A stretch of DNA of 64,000 nt from Streptomyces sp. A0958. GTDB taxonomy: Bacteria > Actinomycetota > Actinomycetes > Streptomycetales > Streptomycetaceae. A model generated the notes under the pieces. It worked only from the letters and a program-made list of their open reading frames with translations. It was not told where the DNA came from and made no database searches. Shown here piece by piece: positions 44,810 to 52,459 of this stretch. The stretch's first letter is position 1. Every line of letters starts with the position of its first letter. A program made the position numbers and the translations under genes. The DNA is taken from the NCBI RefSeq assembly GCF_004795035.1, contig NZ_SSBK01000010.1, forward strand, positions 112,977-176,976, written 5' to 3'.

Positions 44810-46036
44810 TCAGGCGCAGCGAGCGGTCGGGGAGGCGGCCGCGGGTGGGTCCGGCGGGCCGGGCAGAGGCAGGGTGTGAGGGGCCAGGCCGGACCAGAGA
44901 TAGTCGAGTCCCACCGGGGCGGACGCGGCCGAGATCCCCAGCCGCGATCTGACCCGTGTGTCGTCGAACCGCCGCCGGTGGGCGAGGTAGGCCGTCATGC
45001 CCGGGTAGAAGTCCAGCAGTGCTTCCAGGGCCGACAGGGTGCCCGGTTTGTCGGCGACCAGTTCGATCGAGAGCGGGACCAGCCGTTCCAGCAGGGCCAC
45101 GACCGTCGGCACGGGCACGTCGCGGTCGTGCACGACGTGGTACGTGTCGACCCCGCCCGACGGCGTCCGGCCGGCCAGCCGCACCATGACCTCGGCCGCG
45201 TGCTCCACCTGCAGGAGGTTCAGCCGGCCGTGCGGATGCCCCACCATCCGGACGCGGGGGCGCGCCGCCGGGGTGTGGCCCCGGAGCACGCGGCCGTGGG
45301 GGCCGGGCCCCGGGTGACTTCCAGGAGCGGACGGCGATACGCCCCCGTCGCGTTCCGGGCCGGCGGCGCGCAGCGCTTCGCGCAGGACTCGCTCGATGAC
45401 GAGCAGCGGATGCGAGGGAAGTGCGGGGTGCGGAGGCAGGTCGGTGACCAGAATGCTCGGCCGCAGGATCAGGGCCGGGCGGCCGTGCTCCCTGGACCAC
45501 GCGTGTACCAGCAGCTCCGCCTCGTACTTGGAGCGTTCGTAGGCGTTCTCGAAGCCGCAGACGTCCTCGAGCTCGTCCTCGTACGCCACCCCCTCGCGTC
45601 GTGCCCCCGCCACGAAGGCGGTGCTCACGTGGTGGACCCGGGGCCGCAGACGGCTTGCCGCGGCCAGCTCCAGGACGTGCCGCGTCCCTTCGACGTTGGT
45701 CCGGCGCAGCTCGGGGAGGTTTCCTTCCAGGTTGATGCTGCCCGCGCTGTGCCAGATCGCGCCGATGCCATCGGCCAGCTCCTGGAACGTCCGCTCGGAC
45801 AGCCCGAGTCGGGGCAGCGCGAGGTCGGTCTCCACCACCCGCAGCCGGCCCGGGAGTTCGGCCGTGAACGCCGCGGGCGCGCCCGTCACTTCGAAGAACT
45901 GGGTGATCCGGTGCAGAGCGTTCCCCGATCCCGTGTGTGCCAGGACCGTCAGGGACCGGTGCGTGTCGAGCAGACGACGCAGCAGGCGCAGTCCGAGAAA
46001 TCCGGTGGCGCCGGTGAGGGCGACTTGCACGGCCAT
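44810..46036 (-). CDS. thioester reductase-like protein (fatty acyl reductase/TR domain)
   Basis: A 408-residue extended short-chain dehydrogenase of the thioester-reductase/male-sterility group. MAVQVALTGATGFLGLRLLRRLL carries the NADPH motif; IWHSAGSINLEGNLPELRRTNVEGTRHVLELA, HVSTAFVAG and NAYERSKYEAELLV (YxxxK catalytic pair) follow. Such proteins release a chain from an ACP or CoA as an aldehyde, sometimes going on to the alcohol. It is the first gene of the operon; ATG 46036 is chosen since residues before it lack similarity. There is no attached carrier domain, so it must act on the ACP of the PfaA-like protein or on a free thioester. The divergent WS/DGAT gene suggests that the product is an alcohol. 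Confidence 0.88.
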   Translation of the reverse strand: MAVQVALTGATGFLGLRLLRRLLDTHRSLTVLAHTGSGNALHRITQFFEVTGAPAAFTAELPGRLRVVETDLALPRLGLSERTFQELADGIGAIWHSAGSINLEGNLPELRRTNVEGTRHVLELAAASRLRPRVHHVSTAFVAGARREGVAYEDELEDVCGFENAYERSKYEAELLVHAWSREHGRPALILRPSILVTDLPPHPALPSHPLLVIERVLREALRAAGPERDGGVSPSAPGSHPGPGPHGRVLRGHTPAARPRVRMVGHPHGRLNLLQVEHAAEVMVRLAGRTPSGGVDTYHVVHDRDVPVPTVVALLERLVPLSIELVADKPGTLSALEALLDFYPGMTAYLAHRRRFDDTRVRSRLGISAASAPVGLDYLWSGLAPHTLPLPGPPDPPAAASPTARCA

Positions 46037-46813
46037 GGCTCCAAGGGCTTCGGAAGGACGGGCCCGCGCCCGGAGGCAGGGGACGGGGTCGCCGGCGGGC
46101 GACAGGGAAGGACAAGACACGACGGGCCGTCCCCGTGGCGCGGGCACGCCACGAGCGGCTCGACTCGTCAGGCCGGCCCGGAGCCGCGAGCGTTCGCCGC
46201 TTCTTCCACGGACCCGGCCTCGCCGTCAGGTCCTCGGCTTTCCGGGCCCGTTGATCTCCGGCGCAGGGCACACGATGTCAGACGGCGGCCGGAGCGAACG
46301 CCCCCGATCCGGCCGGCTCACCCGAACGGAGTACGTCGCACCTTCACCGGCGCACGCCCCGCAGCCAGGGCAGCAGCCGTCCCGCGCGCACGTTCCGGCG
46401 CGCCGCGGTTCAGCGGCATCCGCACGGAGTTGCGCACGCGGCACGTACCTCCTTCGAGGGATCTTGTCGACCGCGCTGCGACAGAGGCGTGCTCGGCTGG
46501 ACGGCCCCGGACAGCGGCAGACGTTGAGCGGCAGGAGAGTAGACACGGCACGGGGAACAGGCATCGCGGTGGCCCGAAGAGAGCCGCGGCGCTCCCACCG
46601 CATTGAGCGGCAACCGGGCCGCGCGGGAGGGAGCCGGCATCGGCTGCCGGTGTGGAGCCACCGCCGCCCGCGGTCATCCTGAAGAGCGCGGCGGGGATGG
46701 ACGGGCAGGCCGCGGTCCGCCGCTGATCCTGCCGCCCGCTCATCTGCGCCCCACCCGTTCTCTCCGCCCCGTCAGCCCGCACGCACATGTCACGCATTGG
46801 AGCCGAAAGCCCC
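46037..46813. other. divergent regulatory interval between TR and WS/DGAT genes
   Basis: About 780 bp with no convincing gene. Several frames are open but the composition is Arg/Pro/Ala-rich and lacks third-position GC bias. The interval should carry promoters for the minus-strand PKS operon and the plus-strand acyltransferase. A long minus-strand ORF (46318-46815) was examined and judged a shadow. Confidence 0.55.
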
Positions 46814-48226
46814 ATGTCCGTTTCCGATCAGCCCGCCTCGTCGGCGGAGTCGACGACTCCCGCCCCCTCCATCCCGTCCGCCCGGCCCGCGTCGTCCGGT
46901 CAGTCGGACCACTCCGGCGAGACGGGCCGGACGGCGCAGTCCGCTACCTTTCCCCACCAGCCCGCCCACCCCGTGGACCGCGCCTTCCTCAACCTGGAGC
47001 GCAGCCGCCCCGACGCCCACTGGGACTCCGGCGGTGTCGCGTACCTCAGCGGCCCGCCCCCCGCCCTCGCCGACCTCCGTGCATACGTGGGCTACCGCCT
47101 GGGTGAGCTGCCCCTGCTGACGAGCCGGATCGAGGGCGGGGGGCGGCCCCGGTGGCAGCCGGACCCCGGCTTCGCCGTGGACCTGCATGTGCACGAGGTC
47201 GTCGCCGACGGCCCGGCCGGGTGGGACTCCGCCCTGCACACCGCGCTCAACGCACCGTTCGCGGCCGGCACCTACTGGGGGGTCTGGCTGATCCACGGCC
47301 ACGCCCCCGACGCGTACGCCGTGTGCTACCGCTTCCGGCACGCCTGTCAGGACGGTTCGGCCGCGGCCATGACCTTCCGGGCCGTGCTCGGTGAGGGCGA
47401 GCCCTCGGCCCGCCCGGTGCCCGACCGAGGTCGTCGGGCCGCGGTGCCCCGGCGTGTGGCCTCGGCCGTCGGGCTGGCCGTGAAGTTCGTGGCCGGCACC
47501 CTCGTCGTACGTGGGCACCGCCCCGTCGCCGCGTACGTCCCCACCGGCGAGCGGCAGCTGTGGCGGGGCCGTGTACCGGTGGACACCCTCCGCCGGATCG
47601 GGGCGTCCCGCGGTGGCTCCGCACATGATGCGCACCTCGCCGCGCTCACGGGGGCGTTGAAGGCCTGGGCCGACCGCTCGGGTGTATCTCTCCCGCGGGT
47701 GACGGCCGTACTGCCCGTCGACGCACGGCGCCCCGACGAGGAACAGACCTGGGGAAACCGCTGCTTCGCCCTGCCGCTTGAGCTGCCCGTACGGGTCGCC
47801 TCGTCACACCCGGACGGCTCCTCGGACGATGACGCGGCCCTGCGGCGACTGGACCACGTCATGACGGCGACCCGGAAGCTGCGGGGCGACGTGTGGCGGC
47901 AGGCCATCGGCGACCTGGTCCGTTTCATGCCGGCCCGCCCCACCGAGTGGTACATGCGCAGGGTGCTCTCCCCGCGCGTCACCAACGTCATGGCCACCTC
48001 CATGCCGATCGCCGACAAGGGCAGCCTCGGCGAAACCCAGGTGACGGGCACCGCCTTGATTCCTCTGCTCGTGCCCGGGCACCTCTTCGCGGTCGGGCTC
48101 TCGTTCTTCGGTCAGTGGGCCGAGGTGTCCATCGTCGCCGACAGCGGACTGCCGCTGGGCGAGCTGCTGCCGGAGCTGTGGGAACAGGCCGTGCAGGAAC
48201 TGGAGGACAGCTCGGCGCCGGTGTGA
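46814..48226 (+). CDS. WS/DGAT-type acyltransferase (wax ester synthase family)
   Basis: A 470-residue member of the wax-ester-synthase/acyl-CoA:diacylglycerol acyltransferase family. The active-site motif HHxxxDG appears as FRHACQDG (Arg175-His176-...-Asp180-Gly181): the catalytic second His and DG are kept and the first His is Arg. Further family blocks are RGGSAHDAHLAALTGAL, VTAVLPVDARRPDEEQTWGNRC and SPRVTNVMATSMPIADKG, VGLSFFGQWAEVSIVADSGLP. It joins an acyl thioester with an alcohol. A 50-residue Ser/Pro-rich head is unusual. ATG 46814 follows GGAG at 11 bp. It diverges from the PKS operon, so the ester of the reduced PKS product is a reasonable guess. Confidence 0.85.
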   Translation: MSVSDQPASSAESTTPAPSIPSARPASSGQSDHSGETGRTAQSATFPHQPAHPVDRAFLNLERSRPDAHWDSGGVAYLSGPPPALADLRAYVGYRLGELPLLTSRIEGGGRPRWQPDPGFAVDLHVHEVVADGPAGWDSALHTALNAPFAAGTYWGVWLIHGHAPDAYAVCYRFRHACQDGSAAAMTFRAVLGEGEPSARPVPDRGRRAAVPRRVASAVGLAVKFVAGTLVVRGHRPVAAYVPTGERQLWRGRVPVDTLRRIGASRGGSAHDAHLAALTGALKAWADRSGVSLPRVTAVLPVDARRPDEEQTWGNRCFALPLELPVRVASSHPDGSSDDDAALRRLDHVMTATRKLRGDVWRQAIGDLVRFMPARPTEWYMRRVLSPRVTNVMATSMPIADKGSLGETQVTGTALIPLLVPGHLFAVGLSFFGQWAEVSIVADSGLPLGELLPELWEQAVQELEDSSAPV

Positions 48227-48255
48227 GCCGGGCAGGTGTCGAACCGTGCGGCCGG

Positions 48256-49701
48256 CTACGTGCTCCCGAGCTCCGAACCGGCCCCGGACAGGGGCTCGGA
48301 GGAGTGCGGGGCGGCCGTCTGCGTGTCGGCCGGATTCCTGGGCGGGGGCGGTCCGGCGGGCGGCGTCGGGAGCGCGCCGCGTGCGCGGCGCCGGCCCACC
48401 CGGAGCTCCCGGCGTAGGGCCCTCTGGTAGGCGCGGACGTCGATTTCGATGCCGTGGCGGTAGGTGGACACATACGCCCTGGCATGGCGGCGCCGCTCGC
48501 GGGCGATCGCCCGCGTCATCTCCGCCGGCGACGGGAGGGCGACCGGGCCCTCGATCAGATCGGCGATCCACTCCGCCTGGGGTTCCAGCAAGGGGAAGGC
48601 GGCCCCGGAGGGTTGGGCGAGACCCATGAAGTAGAGACCGGCGAGCCGCGGGTGAACCGTGCGCAGATACAGCTCCGTACGGCCGCTGTGGGCGGCGAAG
48701 ACGGAGGGGCTGATGAAGGGGAAGGAGATGTTGTATCCGGTGGCGTACACCACGGCGTCCACGGATTCACGGCTGCCGTCCGTGAACGTCGCCGTGTCCC
48801 GGCCGAAAAGGCTGACGCCCGGCTTCGGGGTGACCGCGCCCCGTGCCAGCTGGACGAGGAGTTCGTCCGAGGTGGAGGGGTGCGCGGCGAGGGGTCCGCG
48901 GACCGGTTCGGGGAGCCCGTAGTGAGCCGGGGCGCCGCGGGTGAGCCGTAGGAGCAGCGCCATCGCCGGACCCTTGAGGAAGCGTGGAAGACCGGCCAGC
49001 GGGCTGCGGACCAAGTGGTCCGCCGGCCGGCCGAGCAGCATCTTGGGGAACACATGCGCCGGGTCACGGGCCGAGAGGTAGGTCCGCGCGGCCGTCCGGG
49101 AGACCTCCGCCGCGATCTCGCACGCGGAGTTGCCCATGCCGATCACCAGCACCCGCCGGCCGGCGTACGGCTCGGGTGTGCGGTAGTCGTGCGAGTGGAC
49201 GGCGGACCCTTCGAAGTCCTCCGCCCCGGGGACGGCGGGGTCAGGGAGACGCGGGTCCCAGTGGTGACCGTTGGCCACCACCACATCGGTGTAGCGCCGG
49301 GACACCGCCTGCGCGCCCGCGTTCCCGCGGCGCCGGTGGACGACCTCCCAGCCGCCGTCGTCCAGGGGGCGCACCGAGGTGACTTCGGTGCCGAACGCGA
49401 TGTGCCGGTGCAGACCGAACGAGGTGGCGTAGTCCTCCAGGTAGGCGAGGACCTTGCTGTGATGCGGGAAGACGGGGTAGCTCTCCGGCATGGCCAGCGA
49501 GGAGAAGGACATGCTCTCCTTCGAGATGTTCGCGTGCAGCGACGCGTACACCCCCGACATGCCGTTGTCGTTGCCGTAGCGCCAGAGTCCGCCGAGGTGT
49601 GAACCGGCTTCGAAACAGTCGAACGGTACGTTCCGTGAGGCGAGGACCTTGCTCGCGGCCAGACCGGACGGACCGGCTCCGATCACGCACGTTCTCCGCA
49701 T
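48256..49701 (-). CDS. FMO-type flavin-containing monooxygenase
   Basis: A 481-residue group B flavoprotein monooxygenase. MRRTCVIGAGPSGLAASKVLASRNVPFDCFEA binds FAD, VLVIGMGNSACEIAAEVSRTAARTYLSAR binds NADPH, and AVVYATGYNISFPFISPSVF is the conserved ATGY motif. FMOs oxygenate heteroatoms or insert oxygen next to a ketone (Baeyer-Villiger). It converges on the WS/DGAT gene with 29 bp between the stops, and so may modify the PKS-derived product. The last 50 residues are Pro/Ala-rich and disordered. Confidence 0.88.
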   Translation of the reverse strand: MRRTCVIGAGPSGLAASKVLASRNVPFDCFEAGSHLGGLWRYGNDNGMSGVYASLHANISKESMSFSSLAMPESYPVFPHHSKVLAYLEDYATSFGLHRHIAFGTEVTSVRPLDDGGWEVVHRRRGNAGAQAVSRRYTDVVVANGHHWDPRLPDPAVPGAEDFEGSAVHSHDYRTPEPYAGRRVLVIGMGNSACEIAAEVSRTAARTYLSARDPAHVFPKMLLGRPADHLVRSPLAGLPRFLKGPAMALLLRLTRGAPAHYGLPEPVRGPLAAHPSTSDELLVQLARGAVTPKPGVSLFGRDTATFTDGSRESVDAVVYATGYNISFPFISPSVFAAHSGRTELYLRTVHPRLAGLYFMGLAQPSGAAFPLLEPQAEWIADLIEGPVALPSPAEMTRAIARERRRHARAYVSTYRHGIEIDVRAYQRALRRELRVGRRRARGALPTPPAGPPPPRNPADTQTAAPHSSEPLSGAGSELGST

Positions 49702-50023
49702 GACTGGCCGACCTTCCCTGACCGGGCCGCAGCCCTGATGTGCACGGCGGAGCCCTGGGCGTGCACTCCGGTCTCGTCACGCTAGCCGTCCCTGCCGTCC
49801 CGAAGCGGGTCCACCGCCGAAAACCCGCCGCACGCGTGGTATCCCGTGCACGGGGTTGACGCCCGCGGAACGGCGCGCTCCAGCACCGTTTCCGCCGTGT
49901 GGCCCGCTCGTTGGGCACGAGCGGACCGGTTCCGCGGCCGAGCGGCCGGCCGGAACCGCCGCCGGGCCGGAGAACGCGTACGGCCCGGGACCTCGGGAAG
50001 ACCTGTTACGACGGAGCAGCGCG
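49702..50023. other. divergent promoter interval, no gene seen
   Basis: About 320 bp between the FMO gene and the ABC transporter pair. It has no protein with family character. The longer upstream frame of the ABC gene (to 49856) lies here but lacks similarity, so it is left out. Confidence 0.45.
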
Positions 50024-50638
50024 ATGGACGTCACGGATGTGCACCACTCCTACCGGCAGCATGCCGTCCTCCGGGGCGTCGGCCTTCGGCTGCGGCCCGG
50101 CACACTCGCCGGGATCGTCGGGGAGAACGGCGCCGGCAAGACGACCCTGCTCAAGGTCCTCGCCGGTGAACTCAGACCCGACCGGGGAACGGTTCGGCAC
50201 AACGGCAGATTCGGCTACTGCCCGCAGACCGTCGTTCTGGACGACTCGTTCACCGTCCGCCAGCACCTCGACTTCTTCCGGAGCGCGTTCGGCCTCCCGG
50301 ACCTCCGACGGGCCGGCGAGGTGATGGAGATCCTCGCCTTCACCGAATACCTCGACCAGCGTGCGGGCCTGCTCAGCGGAGGCTCCCGACAGAAGCTGAA
50401 CCTGACGCTGGCGCTCATGCACGACCCGGACGTCCTGCTGCTGGACGAGCCCTACCAGGGGTTCGACTGGGAGACGTATCTGCGCTTCTGGGAGCTGGCG
50501 ACGAGCCTGCGCGACGCAGGGCGCTCGGTGCTGGTCGTCTCGCACCTGGCGTACGACATCGACCGGCTCGACCTGCTGTGGCGTCTGGAGGGCGGGCGCC
50601 TGCACCGTCAGGAAACGCGTACGGAGGCCACGGCGTGA
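50024..50638 (+). CDS. ABC transporter ATP-binding protein
   Basis: A 204-residue ATPase. Walker A GENGAGKTTLL, the Q-loop region YCPQTVVLDDSFTVRQ, the signature LLSGGSRQKLNLTLAL (SGGSRQK in place of SGGQ-R/Q) and Walker B DVLLLDEPYQGFDWETYLRF are all present, followed by the switch His in VVSHLAYDID. It is short, ending after the H-loop. It starts at ATG 50024 with GGAG 8 bp upstream and is followed by its permease with a GTGA overlap. Cargo unknown; its position beside the PKS/FMO genes suggests export of that product. Confidence 0.9.
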   Translation: MDVTDVHHSYRQHAVLRGVGLRLRPGTLAGIVGENGAGKTTLLKVLAGELRPDRGTVRHNGRFGYCPQTVVLDDSFTVRQHLDFFRSAFGLPDLRRAGEVMEILAFTEYLDQRAGLLSGGSRQKLNLTLALMHDPDVLLLDEPYQGFDWETYLRFWELATSLRDAGRSVLVVSHLAYDIDRLDLLWRLEGGRLHRQETRTEATA

Positions 50639-51504
50639 GGAGGCACTGGTCCCTGTTCACCACGGCGTCCCGATACGCGTTGATCGGACACGCCCGCAAC
50701 CGGTTCGCGATGCTGCTGGTGGTCGTGTACATCCCCGTGTGGATCGGCTTGGCCTACGTGGCCATCCCCGACCGGCCGGCACCGTTCCGGCTACGGGCCA
50801 CCGGCGAGGTCCTGTCACCGCCGGGCAACCACCTCACCCAGATCACGGGCGCGCTGAACGCGGTCACTTTGATCGCCGGCTTCATGATGTTCGCCGCCAC
50901 CTTCACCGGGGGCGCCTTCGACCGCCGCCTGGCCATGGCGGGATACCCGCGGTATCACCTCGTCCTGGCCAAGCTTTCCGCGCTCACGCTGGTCTGCACG
51001 GCTGTCGCCGCGTACGCCACGGCCGCCGCCGGCTCCGCCTGGTCCCCCCGGCAACCCCTCATGCTGGCCGTCGGGTTGTTCCTCGCCGCCCTGACCTACG
51101 GGGCGCTCGGAGTGGTCTTCGGATCGGTGCTCCGCCGCGAGGTGGAGGGCATGTTCGCCATCCTGATGATCAGCATCCTCGACGTCGCCCTGCAGAACCC
51201 CCTCTCCAGCTCCGGCTCGGACAGCGCCGTCGTGCGTTTCCTGCCGACGTACGGAGCCGTGCAGGCCAGCATGGCCGCGGCCTTCTCCGACGCACCGGTG
51301 GGCGAGGGCCTCGCGATCCAGCTCCTCTGGCTCACCGGGGCCGCCTGCGCCGGGTTGCTGGTCTTCCGCAGGCGCACCCGCAACGCGCTGCCGCCCCAGC
51401 GGACGGCGAGCATCCCGGCGCCCGCCCGCCCCCAGGAGGCTGCCGGGCGGGTGGGCGCCGCCCCGTCGAGGGACCGGTGGCGTTTCGGCCCGCGACGGCC
51501 GTGA
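50635..51504 (+). CDS. ABC transporter permease (ABC-2 type)
   Basis: A 289-residue membrane protein from GTG 50635 that overlaps the ATPase stop. It has six predicted helices: an early one (RFAMLLVVVYIPVWIGLAYVAI), then ITGALNAVTLIAGFMMFAATFTGG, a pair around 125-175 (LSALTLVCTAVAAYATAAAG and LMLAVGLFLAALTYGALGVVFGSVL), one at FAILMISILDVALQNPL and one at LAIQLLWLTGAACAGLLVF. Together with the preceding ATPase it forms a half-size exporter. The C-terminus is a Pro/Arg-rich cytoplasmic tail. Confidence 0.85.
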   Translation: MRRHWSLFTTASRYALIGHARNRFAMLLVVVYIPVWIGLAYVAIPDRPAPFRLRATGEVLSPPGNHLTQITGALNAVTLIAGFMMFAATFTGGAFDRRLAMAGYPRYHLVLAKLSALTLVCTAVAAYATAAAGSAWSPRQPLMLAVGLFLAALTYGALGVVFGSVLRREVEGMFAILMISILDVALQNPLSSSGSDSAVVRFLPTYGAVQASMAAAFSDAPVGEGLAIQLLWLTGAACAGLLVFRRRTRNALPPQRTASIPAPARPQEAAGRVGAAPSRDRWRFGPRRP

Positions 51505-51593
51505 CCTACGAATGCCGGTGATCGTTCTGTAGCCGTCGGGCACCGACGCGGTGCCCACGACGACATCCCCCTCGTACAAGGAGCAGCACTCCC

Positions 51594-52115
51594 ATGGCCC
51601 TTTCGCGTACCGCCCGAAGCACGGTCCTCGCCGCGACTCTCCTGTCCGTCTCCGCGCTGGCCGTCCCCTCCCCGGCGCAGGCGGCCTCCCTGCCGCCCGC
51701 GTGTCAGGAGGCGCTGCTGGAAACCTTCGACAAGTTCCCCGTCGTCGACTTCACGGTCCCGGACAAGGCCAAGAACACCATGCTGGGCGAGGTCCTGGGC
51801 CTGAGCGAGACCGACCAGCAGGTCTTCACCGAGAAGGCGTGCGCGGCTTGGAACAGCTGGGCGACCGACAACGGCAAGGCCGTCGCCACGGACCTGGACA
51901 CCCGCTACCGCAACGCGGCCGGTCCCGTGTGCAACAAGTTCGCCAAGTCATCCCTGGCGACGCTCAAGAAGTACGCCCCGAACGTGCCTGCCGAGACGCG
52001 CGAGCTGGAGAAGCTGGCCAAGAGGATCTGGAAGGACTCCATGGAGAAGCTGGCAGCCAACGCCACCAACGCCGACTGCCGTAGCGCGTACGACGCGGCG
52101 AAGGCGGGCTGGTAG
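51594..52115 (+). CDS. small secreted protein, function unknown
   Basis: A 173-residue protein with a classical signal peptide (basic MALSRTARS, hydrophobic core, cleavage near PSPAQA-A at about 31). The mature part is helical, with LPPACQEALLETFDKFPVVDFTVPDKAKNTMLGEVLGL and a set of four cysteines (PPAC, EKACAAW, GPVCNKF, NADCRSA) that could form two disulfides. AAGGAGCAGCACTCCC gives a good ribosome site. It is closed by a strong hairpin and seems unrelated to the lanthipeptide genes. No homolog recognised. Confidence 0.75.
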   Translation: MALSRTARSTVLAATLLSVSALAVPSPAQAASLPPACQEALLETFDKFPVVDFTVPDKAKNTMLGEVLGLSETDQQVFTEKACAAWNSWATDNGKAVATDLDTRYRNAAGPVCNKFAKSSLATLKKYAPNVPAETRELEKLAKRIWKDSMEKLAANATNADCRSAYDAAKAGW

Positions 52116-52125
52116 AGGAACCTGC

Positions 52126-52148
52126 CGGGCAGCGCCACGCGCTGCCCG
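52126..52148 (+). terminator. hairpin after the secreted-protein gene
   Basis: A perfect 9-bp stem CGGGCAGCG/CGCTGCCCG with the loop CCACG, 10 bp past the stop codon at 52115. Confidence 0.8.
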
Positions 52149-52398
52149 TGGGCAACCGGGGCTGGGGCGCGGTGAACGAGGAAACGTGCCGGGCTGGAGG
52201 CGGAGACCGCGGACTTGGGCTTCCGCCTCGACCTGGCCCCGGGGCCTGTGATGCTCGGCCGGCGCTGCGGGCAGCCGGCCCCGACCACCGTGTGACGCTC
52301 GCCGTGCGTGCGCCTCGCCGCGCGCCGGGCGGCGCCGTACACGGCGAGAGCAAGACCCGTGCGCTCGCTGAAGCAGGTGATTCCGGCTCGTGCGCGTT

Positions 52399-52417
52399 CC
52401 ACGTTCACATGACGTGG
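52399..52417 (+). promoter_or_regulatory. possible operator upstream of the lanthipeptide operon
   Basis: Inverted repeat CCACGT-TCACATG-ACGTGG, 43 bp upstream of the lanL start. The 52149-52459 interval has no gene and should contain the lan promoter; no dedicated regulator gene is present. Confidence 0.45.
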
Positions 52418-52459
52418 GCAATTTCCGATCAGCGGTCCTCACCGTTGAGAGGGACACAC

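Noticed and set aside
46318..46815. 165-codon minus-strand ORF in the TR-WS/DGAT interval
   Set aside because: No ribosome site, no domain and no normal third-position bias; treated as chance.
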